Shown here: piece by piece, positions 1 through 6,824 of the stretch | How positions within the stretch are numbered: the stretch's first letter is position 1 | Layout of the letters: the number at the start of each line of letters is the position of its first letter | Assembly (NCBI GenBank): GCA_934446135.1 | Contig: CAKSDT010000068.1 | Span: 1 to 9,626, forward strand | Source: an uncultured Clostridia bacterium | GTDB lineage: Bacteria; Bacillota; Clostridia; RGIG6154 | Length of the DNA: 9,626 nucleotides | Direction: 5' to 3' | Program-made: the position numbers and the translations under genes | The notes under the pieces: generated by a model | Seen by the model: the letters and a program-made list of their open reading frames with translations, nothing else | Told to the model about the DNA's origin: nothing | Databases searched by the model: none

Positions 1-18
1 GTCGTATGTGTATACGAC
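1..18. repeat. Short hairpin at the window edge
   Basis: Seven-base inverted repeat (GTCGTAT / ATACGAC) around a four-base loop. No T-tract follows on the plus strand, and the other side is cut by the window edge, so it cannot be called a terminator. It may belong to the repeat element that follows it. Confidence 0.4.
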
Positions 19-40
19 GAGAGGCGAAGTTTGTTCAAAG

Positions 41-128
41 TTTGTCGGCTTTAAATAAAAGAACTCTGCTTTAGATGAAGCAGAGTTCAACTTAAAGTTC
101 TTTTAACTTTATTTTCTTAGCCGACAAA
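41..128. repeat. 88-base nested inverted-repeat element, copy A
   Basis: An outer 10-base perfect stem (TTTGTCGGCT at 41-50 with AGCCGACAAA at 119-128) encloses an inner 11-base terminator hairpin (61-88). The same layout occurs at 7111-7198 with identical spacing (constant offset 7070). Similarity extends leftward to about position 19 and rightward to about 154, including an AATTaaCAAGCCG box at 141-153. The outer-stem bases differ between the copies but still pair. Copy A sits just past the 3' end of the NlpC/P60 gene, so it may act as its 3' UTR. Confidence 0.7.
48..88 (-). terminator. Intrinsic terminator of the NlpC/P60 gene
   Basis: Stem GAACTCTGCTT (61-71) pairs with AAGCAGAGTTC (78-88) around a six-base loop. 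Read on the minus strand it is followed by TTTTATTTAAA, a U-rich tract. There is no T-tract on the plus strand side, so it works for the minus-strand gene that ends at 155. Confidence 0.8.
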
Positions 129-154
129 CGCTCAAGCGTCAATTAACAAGCCGT

Positions 155-1018
155 CTAAGAGATTATGCGGCGGGCTCCCGCATACCTCGCCGCAAAATAC
201 GGCGTGCTTAAATCAGCATAACATATTGACGCTGATGACGAGCCTGCGTGAATCATTTTTCCGTTTCCTACATAGATGCCGACATGGTCGATATATCCGC
301 CATTTGCGAAAAATACCAAATCGCCCTCTTTGAGATTATCTCTTGAAACAGGAGTACCTACTGTTGCCTGCGATGCCGCAACCCTTGGAAGTGTAACTCC
401 GAGTGATTGATAAACATACTTGGTAAATCCCGAGCAATCGAACGCATTAGGTCCTGACGCACCGTAAACATACGGTTTTCCGAGGTAATTTGCCGCAATT
501 TCGGCGATACCCGGTTCTTCGGGTTCTTCAGGAGTTGTTTCGCCGTCTTCAAGAGTTATCTCTTTAACAGTTACGAAATCTTTGCAGATGTATGCACTCT
601 GACCCGAGTACAAAACTTCCACCCAATTTCCATCAACATTTTTTACTCTGAAACTATCGCCCTTTGTTGTGATTTTAAGGACTTTTGCATCTGTTCCGGC
701 ACCTGCTCTTAAATTAACATTAACAGCGTTGACCGTGCAGATTTTATAACTTTCAACAGGTCTGAAAAATTCATTGTAAATAAACCCTGTCTGACCGAAT
801 TTATATTCAATCTCAGTCCAATCCTCACCCAAAGAAACAATTTCAAAACTGTTTCCGCTATACACTTTTGTTATTATGCCCGAATTGATTGAAGGCTCTT
901 GTCTGACATTTACAACATCGCCTGTTACAACGCCTCTGTCAGCATAAACACTGACGCTTAATGCCATTAAAATTGTAAAAGTACAGACAAAACTTACTAT
1001 CAGTCTTTTAAAATTCAT
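155..1018 (-). CDS. Exported SH3b–SH3b–NlpC/P60 cell-wall endopeptidase
   Basis: A secreted peptidoglycan hydrolase that probably cuts D-gamma-glutamyl-diamino acid bonds in stem peptides. Residues 1-27 are a signal peptide (positive NFKR start, hydrophobic core, SVYA cleavage site). Two bacterial SH3 domains follow (about 29-88 and 92-152), both with the typical VNVR/VNLR core. A Pro/Glu linker (160-170) leads to an NlpC/P60 domain (171-287). Catalytic Cys195 is in FDCSGFTKYVY and His245 in DHVGIYVG; the third polar residue is likely His257 in MIHAGS. Length and order fit the family. The start is supported by AAAGG upstream of the ATG and a near-consensus promoter. A WalR-like box lies upstream and a hairpin terminator downstream, so the gene is probably monocistronic. 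The exact substrate bond is inferred from the family. Confidence 0.93.
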   Translation of the reverse strand: MNFKRLIVSFVCTFTILMALSVSVYADRGVVTGDVVNVRQEPSINSGIITKVYSGNSFEIVSLGEDWTEIEYKFGQTGFIYNEFFRPVESYKICTVNAVNVNLRAGAGTDAKVLKITTKGDSFRVKNVDGNWVEVLYSGQSAYICKDFVTVKEITLEDGETTPEEPEEPGIAEIAANYLGKPYVYGASGPNAFDCSGFTKYVYQSLGVTLPRVAASQATVGTPVSRDNLKEGDLVFFANGGYIDHVGIYVGNGKMIHAGSSSASICYADLSTPYFAARYAGARRIIS

Positions 1019-1046
1019 ATAACCAACCTTTCGTATTACAAAAGGA

Positions 1047-1075
1047 AGTATAATACAAATTTAACAATTTGTCAA
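1047..1075 (-). promoter_or_regulatory. SigA-type promoter of the NlpC/P60 gene
   Basis: On the minus strand, TTGACA (1070-1075), a 17-base spacer and TATACT (1047-1052). The start of transcription would be near 1040, leaving a leader of about 20 bases with the ribosome site. Confidence 0.85.
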
Positions 1076-1093
1076 GACTTTTTAACAATTTTT

Positions 1094-1110
1094 GTAACAT
1101 TTTCTTAACA
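1094..1110 (-). promoter_or_regulatory. Candidate WalR (YycF) box upstream of the NlpC/P60 promoter
   Basis: The minus strand reads TGTTAA-GAAAA-TGTTAC. This fits the known WalR consensus TGTWAH-N5-TGTWAH of the WalRK two-component system, which controls cell-wall hydrolase genes in Bacillota. The box is centred about 62 bases before the predicted transcription start, a position suited to activation. Further TGTTAA half-sites lie at 1082-1087 (six-base gap) and 1061-1066 (inside the promoter spacer). The match is direct; regulation by WalR is inferred. Confidence 0.55.
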
Positions 1111-1123
1111 ATTTCTTAAATTA

Positions 1124-1423
1124 TTAATTTGAAACTGCATCTTCGAGCCAAACCGAACCAAGGTCTAAAGCCGCATAAAGACTGGGTTTTTTAGAAGATT
1201 TAATAATTCTTTCAGCACCTTCTAATTTTGTTTTATTTGTAACAAGTTGAACAGAAACTTCCGACGCAACTTTCAAATTGTTAACATTTTCAGCGTCCTT
1301 TATTACAATTTCGACAATATAGTCATCGTCAATAAAACCGTAATACATTTTATCGTTTCTTCTTACTATAGGTTTTCCTTTATACATAAGTTCGTCAAGT
1401 TTTGGTTTTTTTGTTGCTGCCAT
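1124..1423 (-). CDS. Hypothetical 99-residue protein
   Basis: I do not recognise a named family. The protein starts MAATKKPKLDELMYKGKPIV and has no signal peptide, TM segment or Cys. The middle (about 24-65) alternates charged and beta-branched residues (YYGFIDDDYIVEIVIKDAE, then VSVQLVTN), suggesting a small beta-rich fold; the C-terminal third holds a KSSKKPSLYAALDLGSVWLED stretch. An in-frame ATG at 1441 would add six residues, but AAAGG lies ten bases before the ATG at 1423 and inside that extension, so I place the start at 1423. It has its own promoter. No clear hairpin terminator follows, so some read-through into the NlpC/P60 gene is possible. It is probably cytosolic. Confidence 0.8.
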   Translation of the reverse strand: MAATKKPKLDELMYKGKPIVRRNDKMYYGFIDDDYIVEIVIKDAENVNNLKVASEVSVQLVTNKTKLEGAERIIKSSKKPSLYAALDLGSVWLEDAVSN

Positions 1424-1465
1424 ATTTTCACGACCTTTCATTGAAATTTAATAAATCTGAATTAC

Positions 1466-1494
1466 ATTGTAACATAAATTTCCGATTATGTAAA
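1466..1494 (-). promoter_or_regulatory. Promoter of the 99-residue gene
   Basis: Minus strand TTTACA (1489-1494), 17-base spacer, TACAAT (1466-1471), about 43 bases before the chosen start codon. It lies between the LOG stop codon and this gene. Confidence 0.7.
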
Positions 1495-1505
1495 GATTAT
1501 TTAAT

Positions 1506-2078
1506 TTACGCACCTGTTTTGTAGGTTTCTCCTTTAGGGGGAACATAGTTTTCAATATAGGAAAAAAGTTGGTCATCATTATCCGTAACAAAGATGAGAT
1601 TCCTGCACGACTCAAAGATAAACCCCTCTTTTATTCCGAATTCTATCATATCAATCATTTTATTGTAATAACCGTTTATGTTATAGATAACAATAGGCTT
1701 TTGGTGAAGAACAAGTTGTCTTGCCGTAAAGATTTCAAAAAATTCCTCAAAAGTACCCACTCCGCCGGGAGTTACCACAAATGCGTCCGAAGTTTGCTCC
1801 ATCAACTGCTTTCTCTCACGCATTGTGTCGGTATAAATCAATTTTGTGCAGTCTGCACGGAGTGCTCCCATATCCTCAAAAAAGCGAGGTGAAATTCCGA
1901 TCACTTCGCCTTTTATGCTGAGTGCTCCTCTTGAAACGGCACCCATAAGGCCGTCGCCGCCGCCGCCAAAAACCACACTATGCCCTCTTTTGGCTATTTC
2001 TTTCCCTAAAATTTCTCCCCTTTTTATATATTCGGGGTTTATATTATTGCTTGAAGCACCGTAAACACATATTTTCAT
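1506..2078 (-). CDS. LOG-family (TIGR00730) nucleoside monophosphate phosphoribohydrolase
   Basis: A cytosolic Rossmann-fold enzyme of the Lonely Guy family. Members cleave the N-glycosidic bond of cytokinin or purine nucleoside 5'-monophosphates to give free base and ribose 5-phosphate; some relatives are wrongly called lysine decarboxylases. The 190-residue protein has the Rossmann start CVYGASS (4-10), a GGGGDGLMGAV loop (38-48), the Arg/Lys segment MRERK (86-90), and the diagnostic PGGxGTxxE motif at 104-111. Length matches the family. An upstream ATG at 2132 exists, but AAGGAG lies eight bases before the ATG at 2078, which aligns with the usual N-terminus. It has its own promoter, diverging from holA. 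I see no hairpin terminator after it. The natural substrate in this organism is unknown. Confidence 0.93.
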   Translation of the reverse strand: MKICVYGASSNNINPEYIKRGEILGKEIAKRGHSVVFGGGGDGLMGAVSRGALSIKGEVIGISPRFFEDMGALRADCTKLIYTDTMRERKQLMEQTSDAFVVTPGGVGTFEEFFEIFTARQLVLHQKPIVIYNINGYYNKMIDMIEFGIKEGFIFESCRNLIFVTDNDDQLFSYIENYVPPKGETYKTGA

Positions 2079-2103
2079 ACAAACCGCTCCTTCCGTCTGC
2101 CTA

Positions 2104-2132
2104 ATTTTAGCACAATATGTTCTAAATTTCAA
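2104..2132 (-). promoter_or_regulatory. Promoter of the LOG gene
   Basis: Minus strand TTGAAA (2127-2132), 17-base spacer, TAAAAT (2104-2109). Its -35 box ends only seven bases from the -35 box of the divergent holA promoter. Confidence 0.75.
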
Positions 2133-2139
2133 TATCGGC

Positions 2140-2168
2140 TTGACTAAATATCTTCATAATTATATAAT
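2140..2168 (+). promoter_or_regulatory. Promoter of holA
   Basis: TTGACT (2140-2145), 17-base spacer, TATAAT (2163-2168). The predicted transcript start is near 2175, leaving a very short leader that holds AGAGAGG as ribosome site. Confidence 0.85.
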
Positions 2169-2191
2169 GTTTTGTAAAGAGAGGTAAGTTT

Positions 2192-3184
2192 ATGAACACT
2201 ATCAAAACGCATCTTAAAGCAGAGAATTTTTCACACATATATTTGTTTACGGGCGAGGAAATTTTTCTTGCAGAGTTTTATGCCAAAAAACTTAAAAACG
2301 CCCTTGTTGCCGAGGGTGACGAGTTTAATTATATAAAATTATCCACAGAAGATGTTTCGGGATTTCAGGAGGCTGCCGAATCTTTTCCCGTTTTAAGCGA
2401 AAGGAAACTTCTTGTGCTTAAAGGAAACAATCTTTCAAGCGAGTTAAAATCGGATTTTGTCTCTTTTCTTGAGGAATTTATCGGAGAAATTCCCGAATAC
2501 ACAACGGTTTTGTTTATGAGTCCGTTTATTGACAAAAAAAGCAGATTATACAAACTGTTAAAAAAGAATTCGACAGAGTGCGTATTTTCAAAGCAAAAAA
2601 CCGACGACCTTGTTATATGGGCAAGAAAAGTTATTGCATCAAAAGGAAAAGAAGCCGACCGCGAAACTGCTTATGCTCTTATAAACTCGGCAGGAAACGA
2701 TATGACGCTTTTGATGAACGAAATTGAAAAACTTGTTTCTTATGCCGGAAACCGCACAAAGATAACAAAAGAAGATGTTGAAAGCATTTGTTCGAGAAAC
2801 ATTGACAGTATCGTTTTTAAGATGATTGATTCTGCATTGGACGGAAAACCCGACACTGCCTTTTTAATATACAATGACCTTAAAATAAAAAAGGAGCAGC
2901 CTGTTGCAATAAACGGTGCAATAACAAAATATATGATTGACATTTTAAGGTTTAAGGCTATGAAAGACGACGGAACGCCCTTAAAGGCAATTTACGAAAA
3001 GTTAAATCTTCATTCTTCATTCAGGCAGAGAAAGTATCTTGACTATTCTTCAAAACTTTCCGAGAAGTACCTTAAAAATATGATAAACTTATGTGCAAAC
3101 CTTGATATTGACTTAAAATCGGGCGGGATCGACCCTTATACCGGAATAGGACTCTTAACTTCTATGCTTGCGTCAAAAAAATAA
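2192..3184 (+). CDS. holA: DNA polymerase III subunit delta
   Basis: The delta subunit of the clamp loader, which opens the beta sliding clamp so that it can be placed on primed DNA. The 330 residues are the normal length. The start IYLFTGEEIFLAEFYAKKL (about 16-34) is the typical opening of domain I, followed by the charged segment FPVLSERKLLVLKG (66-79) and the VLFMSPFIDKKSRLYKLLKK region. The middle segment LINSAGNDMTLLMNEIEKL is the family's conserved helical stretch, and the helical C-terminal collar domain ends in GLLTSMLASKK. A strong promoter and AGAGAGG precede the ATG. Only a weak AT-only palindrome follows (about 3182-3202), so termination is unclear. rpsT, a frequent holA neighbour in Bacillota, is not here. 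Confidence 0.94.
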   Translation: MNTIKTHLKAENFSHIYLFTGEEIFLAEFYAKKLKNALVAEGDEFNYIKLSTEDVSGFQEAAESFPVLSERKLLVLKGNNLSSELKSDFVSFLEEFIGEIPEYTTVLFMSPFIDKKSRLYKLLKKNSTECVFSKQKTDDLVIWARKVIASKGKEADRETAYALINSAGNDMTLLMNEIEKLVSYAGNRTKITKEDVESICSRNIDSIVFKMIDSALDGKPDTAFLIYNDLKIKKEQPVAINGAITKYMIDILRFKAMKDDGTPLKAIYEKLNLHSSFRQRKYLDYSSKLSEKYLKNMINLCANLDIDLKSGGIDPYTGIGLLTSMLASKK

Positions 3185-3204
3185 TAAAATAATTTTATTT
3201 TCTA

Positions 3205-3233
3205 TTGACTATATCCTTTTTGAGTTGTATAAT
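3205..3233 (+). promoter_or_regulatory. Promoter of the KDG/KDPG operon
   Basis: TTGACT (3205-3210), 17-base spacer, TATAAT (3228-3233). No operator-like palindrome is evident in the short leader before the aldolase start, so no repressor or sugar response can be read from the sequence. Confidence 0.82.
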
Positions 3234-3262
3234 AAAGAAAAAATCACAAGGATGTGCAAAAA

Positions 3263-4228
3263 ATGGATTTACTTAAACAAATTTCAGACATTGGAATTGT
3301 TCCGGTTATAAAAATCGAAGACCCTGAAAAAGCAGTTCCTTTGGCAAAAGCACTTATAAAAGGCGGACTTCCTGTTGCTGAAGTTACTTTCAGAACAGAC
3401 GCTGCCGCAGAAGCAATTAAACTTATTTCGGAAAACTGTCCTGAGATGATTACGGGTGCAGGTACAGTTCTTACTGTCGAACAGGCAAAAAGAGCAAAAG
3501 ACAGCGGTGCTAAATTCATTGTTGCACCGGGATTTAATCCGAAAATCGTTTCGTGGTGTTTGGAAAACGGTATTTTGGTTATACCCGGAATTTCAACACC
3601 TTCGGAAATTGAACAGGCTCTTGAAATGGGACTTAAAACTGTTAAATTCTTCCCTGCCGAGCAAAGCGGCGGTATTGCAAAAATCAAGGCAATGGCTGCC
3701 CCTTACGGCGGTGTTAAATTTATGCCTACCGGCGGAATTAATCTGAACAACCTAAACGATTATCTTTCATTTAAAAAGATTGTTGCCTGCGGCGGAAGTT
3801 TTATGGTTAAGGACGACTTTATCAAAAATTCCGACTGGGATACAATTGAAACGCTTACAAGAGAATCGGTAAGCAAAATGTTAGGTTTCGGTTTGGGTCA
3901 TATCGGCATCAATTCGGAAAGTGCTGATGAGGCACTCAAAACCGGAAAACTGTTAAGCCTTCTTTTCGGTGTTGAAATTGAGAGAAATACTGAAAAAAGT
4001 CTTTTTGTAACAGACGGTTTTGAAGTTATGAAAAATATGGGCAGAGGTAAAAACGGTCATATTGCGGTTTTGACAAACAGTGTTGACAGAGCGGTTTACC
4101 ACCTCGGCAAAAAAGGCATTGAATTTGATGAAAGTTCAGCAACATTCAATGCGGACGGTTCAAGAAAATTCATTTATCTTAAAGACGAAATCGGCGGTTT
4201 CGGAATTCATCTTGTTGAAAGAAAATAA
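3263..4228 (+). CDS. eda: KDPG/KHG aldolase with C-terminal VOC-like domain
   Basis: Class I aldolase splitting 2-keto-3-deoxy-6-phosphogluconate into pyruvate and glyceraldehyde 3-phosphate; relatives also act on 4-hydroxy-2-oxoglutarate. Residues 1-207 form the TIM-barrel aldolase: Glu40 in VAEVTFRT, ITGAGTVLT, the Schiff-base Lys128 in TVKFFPAE, and the phosphate loop MPTGGIN. Normal Eda is about 205-215 residues; this protein has 321. The extra segment (about 208-321) looks like two beta-alpha-beta modules of a vicinal oxygen chelate fold, beginning LGHIGINS (His213) and NGHIAVLTNS (His266), with Glu254 and IHLVE (His316, Glu319) as further possible metal ligands. Its role is unknown. I chose ATG 3263 over GTG 3254 because AAGGA lies ten bases before the former. 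kdgK follows 21 bases later. Confidence 0.92.
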   Translation: MDLLKQISDIGIVPVIKIEDPEKAVPLAKALIKGGLPVAEVTFRTDAAAEAIKLISENCPEMITGAGTVLTVEQAKRAKDSGAKFIVAPGFNPKIVSWCLENGILVIPGISTPSEIEQALEMGLKTVKFFPAEQSGGIAKIKAMAAPYGGVKFMPTGGINLNNLNDYLSFKKIVACGGSFMVKDDFIKNSDWDTIETLTRESVSKMLGFGLGHIGINSESADEALKTGKLLSLLFGVEIERNTEKSLFVTDGFEVMKNMGRGKNGHIAVLTNSVDRAVYHLGKKGIEFDESSATFNADGSRKFIYLKDEIGGFGIHLVERK

Positions 4229-4249
4229 AGAAAGGTTTGGGAAAAAGTT

Positions 4250-5278
4250 ATGAAACTTGTAACAATGGGTGAAATAATGCTGAGGCTTTCAACCCCCGGC
4301 TATGAAAAATTTATACAGGCAAAAAGTTTTGATGTAAACTATGGCGGCGGCGAAGCAAATGTTGCAGTATCTGCTGCAAACTACGGCCACGACGCTGAAT
4401 TTGTAACAAAAGTTCCGGAAAATCCTATCGGCGAAGCCGCTGTTGCGGAACTTAGAAAATACGGCGTTAAAACAGACAACATTGCAAAAGGCGGAGAAAG
4501 ACTCGGTATTTACTTTCTTGAAACCGGTGCTTCTATGAGAGCGTCAAATGTTGTTTATGACAGAGCACATTCCTCAATTTCAGCCGCAAAACCCGAAGAT
4601 TTTGACTTTGACAAAATCTTCGACGGCTGTGATTGGTTCCATTTTACAGGCATTACTCCGGCAATTTCGGACGATGCCGCATATCTTACCGAGGAGGCTT
4701 TAAAGGCTGCTAAAAAGCACGGCGTCAAAGTTTCCTGCGACCTTAATTTCAGAAAGAAACTCTGGACTTCTGAAAAAGCAAAAAAGGTTATGACAAATCT
4801 TATGCAGTATGTTGATGTTTGCATAGGAAATGAAGAAGACGCTGAAAAAGTTTTGGGATTTAAGCCCGGAAACACAGATGTAACAGGCGGCGAACTTGAA
4901 CTTGCAGGTTACAAGAGCATTTTTGAACAGATGGTTGAAAAATTCAATTTTGAATATGTTATTTCTTCGCTCCGTGTTTCACACTCTGCGTCCGACAACG
5001 GTTGGTCTGCCTGCATTTATTCAAGAGATGCAAAAGAATTCTATCATTCAAAAGAATACAGAATTTGTCCTATAGTTGACAGAGTAGGCGGCGGCGACAG
5101 TTTTGCAGCCGGCGTTATTACAGGTTTCCTTGACGGAAAAGATTTTAAAACTGCTCTTGAGTTCGGTGTTGCGGCATCTGCACTCAAACACACAATACCG
5201 GGCGACCTCAACCATGTTTCAAGAAAAGATGTTGAAACACTTATGGCAGGTGACGGTTCGGGCAGAGTTCAAAGATAA
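4250..5278 (+). CDS. kdgK: 2-keto-3-deoxygluconate kinase (PfkB family)
   Basis: Phosphorylates 2-keto-3-deoxygluconate with ATP to give KDPG, the substrate of the aldolase encoded just upstream. The 342-residue protein shows the ribokinase-family start MGEIMLRLSTPG, the sugar-binding glycine segment NYGGGEANVAV (30-40), CDLNFRKKLW (163-172), the GNEEDA segment (193-198), and the second PfkB signature DRVGGGDSFAAG (277-288) with catalytic base Asp283. GGGD replaces the more common GAGD. AAAGG precedes the ATG by about 14 bases, which is rather far; a GGGA at 4239-4242 is closer. It is co-transcribed with the aldolase and ends at a hairpin terminator. No uronate or gluconate uptake genes are nearby, so the source of the sugar acid is not shown here. 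Confidence 0.92.
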   Translation: MKLVTMGEIMLRLSTPGYEKFIQAKSFDVNYGGGEANVAVSAANYGHDAEFVTKVPENPIGEAAVAELRKYGVKTDNIAKGGERLGIYFLETGASMRASNVVYDRAHSSISAAKPEDFDFDKIFDGCDWFHFTGITPAISDDAAYLTEEALKAAKKHGVKVSCDLNFRKKLWTSEKAKKVMTNLMQYVDVCIGNEEDAEKVLGFKPGNTDVTGGELELAGYKSIFEQMVEKFNFEYVISSLRVSHSASDNGWSACIYSRDAKEFYHSKEYRICPIVDRVGGGDSFAAGVITGFLDGKDFKTALEFGVAASALKHTIPGDLNHVSRKDVETLMAGDGSGRVQR

Positions 5279-5300
5279 AAAACATACTTGCTCATAAATA

Positions 5301-5350
5301 AAAAATCGGGGTTTGGAAAATTTTTTCCGCCTCGATTTTTTTCGTCTTTT
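5301..5350 (+). terminator. Terminator of the KDG/KDPG operon
   Basis: An 11-base stem (5301-5311 with 5330-5340, including one G-U pair) encloses a second stem GGAAAA/TTTTCC. A long T-rich tract follows (TTTTTTTCGTCTTTTT). Confidence 0.85.
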
Positions 5351-5356
5351 TATACC

Positions 5357-5386
5357 TTGACAAGTGCGTTTTATCCGTGTTAATAT
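5357..5386 (+). promoter_or_regulatory. Promoter of the alpha/beta hydrolase gene
   Basis: TTGACA (5357-5362), then TAATAT (5381-5386) at 18 bases; TTAATA one base earlier gives 17. It lies right after the preceding terminator. Confidence 0.65.
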
Positions 5387-5427
5387 AAAGAAAAAAGGGT
5401 ATACTAGGGCAAAAAGGGGGATTTTTA

Positions 5428-6405
5428 ATGACATCTAAAAAATTGGGAAAAACAACTTTAACTGTGGCGGCTGTTTTGTCGGCAGCGGCTCTTTCATCTG
5501 CCGCGGCGGCTCTTATTACAACCAAACTTCTTGTAAACACCGCTCTTGACAGAAACACCCCTAATTTAATGAAAAATTCAGGCAGCAGGATTTCAGGAAG
5601 CGAAAAAGACCCCGAAACTGCCGAACTTATTTCAAATTTGGCGGCGGAACTCGAAAACACTGAACACGAAACTGTCAGGATTTCGGGCGGAAACGGCGTT
5701 ACTCTTGTAGGTCACTTCTTCCCTGCCGAAAATGCAGAAAGAATTATAATCGCTTTCCACGGTTGGCGTTCTTCCTGGGCAAAAGACTACGGTATGATTT
5801 CAAAATTCTGGCACAGTCAGAACTCAAGCGTTTTATATGTTGAGCAAAGGGGACAAAACCAAAGCGGCGGAGAATATATGGGATTCGGTCTTACCGAGCG
5901 TTTTGATTGCATCACCTGGGCAAACTGGGCAAATTTAAGATGCGGAAACTCCATTCCTATCTATCTTGCCGGTATTTCTATGGGTGCAACTACCGTTTTG
6001 ATGGCGTCGGACTTAAATCTTCCTCAAAATGTTCACGGAATTATGGCTGACTGCGGCTTTACTTCTCCAAAAGCAATTTTCAGGTTTGTTGCCAAAAACA
6101 ATCTCCATATTGGCTACGGGATAAGAAGCATTATTGCAGACTATATGTGCAAAAAGAAAATAAATATGGGACTTGATGACCATTCAACATTGGACGCACT
6201 CTCAAAAACAAATATTCCCGTATTGTTTGTTCACGGAACAGATGACCACTTTGTTCCGGTTGAAATGACATATGAGAACTATAAAGCCTGCGTTTCCAAA
6301 AAACGGCTGTTAATCGTACCGGGTGCCGACCACGCAATGAGTTATTTGGTTGATAAACCCCTTTACGAAAGAGCCGTAAAAGAATTCTGGCACGACTTCG
6401 ACTAA
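5428..6405 (+). CDS. Membrane-anchored alpha/beta hydrolase
   Basis: A serine hydrolase of unknown substrate. A charged N-terminus (TSKKLGK) leads into one hydrophobic Ala-rich helix (about 10-37), which should act as an uncleaved anchor or a signal peptide and would place the enzyme outside the membrane. The catalytic part starts near residue 85. It has the oxyanion segment AFHGWRSS (109-116), the strand VLYVEQRGQNQSGG (135-148), the nucleophile elbow GISMG with Ser184, the acid in VHGTDDHFVP (Asp272 or Asp273), and His302 in GADHAMSY. These match the S9/BAAT-like alpha/beta hydrolases seen widely in Bacillota. An AAGGGGGA ribosome site lies about six bases before the ATG. It has its own promoter and a strong terminator, so it is a single-gene unit. 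Esterase or acyl-transfer activity is possible; the sequence does not decide. Confidence 0.88.
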   Translation: MTSKKLGKTTLTVAAVLSAAALSSAAAALITTKLLVNTALDRNTPNLMKNSGSRISGSEKDPETAELISNLAAELENTEHETVRISGGNGVTLVGHFFPAENAERIIIAFHGWRSSWAKDYGMISKFWHSQNSSVLYVEQRGQNQSGGEYMGFGLTERFDCITWANWANLRCGNSIPIYLAGISMGATTVLMASDLNLPQNVHGIMADCGFTSPKAIFRFVAKNNLHIGYGIRSIIADYMCKKKINMGLDDHSTLDALSKTNIPVLFVHGTDDHFVPVEMTYENYKACVSKKRLLIVPGADHAMSYLVDKPLYERAVKEFWHDFD

Positions 6406-6416
6406 CCGCCAACCCC

Positions 6417-6449
6417 ATCGGAATGGACTTTTCTCCATTCCGATTTTTT
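6417..6449 (+). terminator. Terminator of the alpha/beta hydrolase gene
   Basis: Perfect 11-base stem ATCGGAATGGA / TCCATTCCGAT with a six-base loop, followed by TTTTTT. It starts 11 bases after the stop codon. Confidence 0.93.
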
Positions 6450-6643
6450 AATTTTAACGATAAATCCTCGGCTTGCTTTTATGCAATTGAATTTTTGCCC
6501 GCTCCTTTTACTTTTTCGGGATAATATGTTTCTTCATAACTTTGAAGTATGTAATTTTTATAGTTCTCATCATAATAATCTCGTCATTACTTTGGTTATA
6601 ACACTTATATTGGTGTATTACGACAAAAATATGACTGTATAAG
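6450..6643. other. Intergenic AT-rich stretch without a supported gene
   Basis: I find no ORF here with a ribosome site on either strand. The long minus-strand reading frame over this stretch has no ribosome site and no recognisable protein. The segment contains only short weak inverted repeats (for example CTTCA/TGAAG near 6532-6546). It forms the boundary between the housekeeping genes and the repeat-rich region. Confidence 0.6.
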
Positions 6644-6674
6644 TTGTAATTTGTCCGCCTTTGTGAGGTATAAT
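6644..6674 (+). promoter_or_regulatory. Possible promoter of the ribbon-helix-helix remnant
   Basis: A perfect TATAAT (6669-6674) lies before a strong ribosome site. The best -35 is TTGTAA (6644-6649) at a long 19-base spacing, so the call is tentative. Confidence 0.4.
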
Positions 6675-6699
6675 CAATATAAAGCGAGGTGATTATTTT

Positions 6700-6814
6700 A
6701 TGAAAACATACTAAAAATAAGCATAAGAAATGCGTGACAGAAACTCCGCCACACAAAAAACGCAGTGACCGTGTTTCCATATCGTTACCACACAACACTC
6801 AAAGCAGGATTTAG
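6700..6814 (+). pseudogene. Frameshifted, truncated ribbon-helix-helix-like protein
   Basis: A good ribosome site (GCGAGGTGA) precedes ATG 6700, but the frame stops after four codons (MKTY). If one A is removed from the AAAA run at 6703-6706, the frame stays open to the TAG at 6812-6814 and gives 37 residues. The product is basic and ends KKRSDRVSISLPHNTQSRI, which looks like the beta strand and first helix of an Arc/CopG-type ribbon-helix-helix DNA-binding protein. Such proteins usually continue for another 20-40 residues; here the frame ends inside the first helix. So the gene seems broken twice: by a homopolymer frameshift and by loss of its 3' part. Such small regulators commonly belong to mobile elements or antitoxins. 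The family call rests on a short motif only. Confidence 0.5.
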
Positions 6815-6824
6815 AAACAGAGTA

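Noticed and set aside
1424..1441. Upstream ATG of the 99-residue gene
   Set aside because: The ribosome site AAAGG lies inside this extension and serves the ATG at 1423.
2079..2132. 18-residue N-terminal extension of the LOG protein
   Set aside because: It would include the ribosome site AAGGAG and the -10 region of the promoter, and LOG proteins begin at MKICVYG-like sequences.
3254..3262. GTG start giving a three-residue longer aldolase
   Set aside because: AAGGA would lie almost against the GTG; its spacing fits the ATG at 3263 instead.
6508..6798. 96-codon minus-strand reading frame
   Set aside because: No ribosome site or promoter. It runs antisense to the ribbon-helix-helix remnant with its better ribosome site, and its peptide is unrecognisable.
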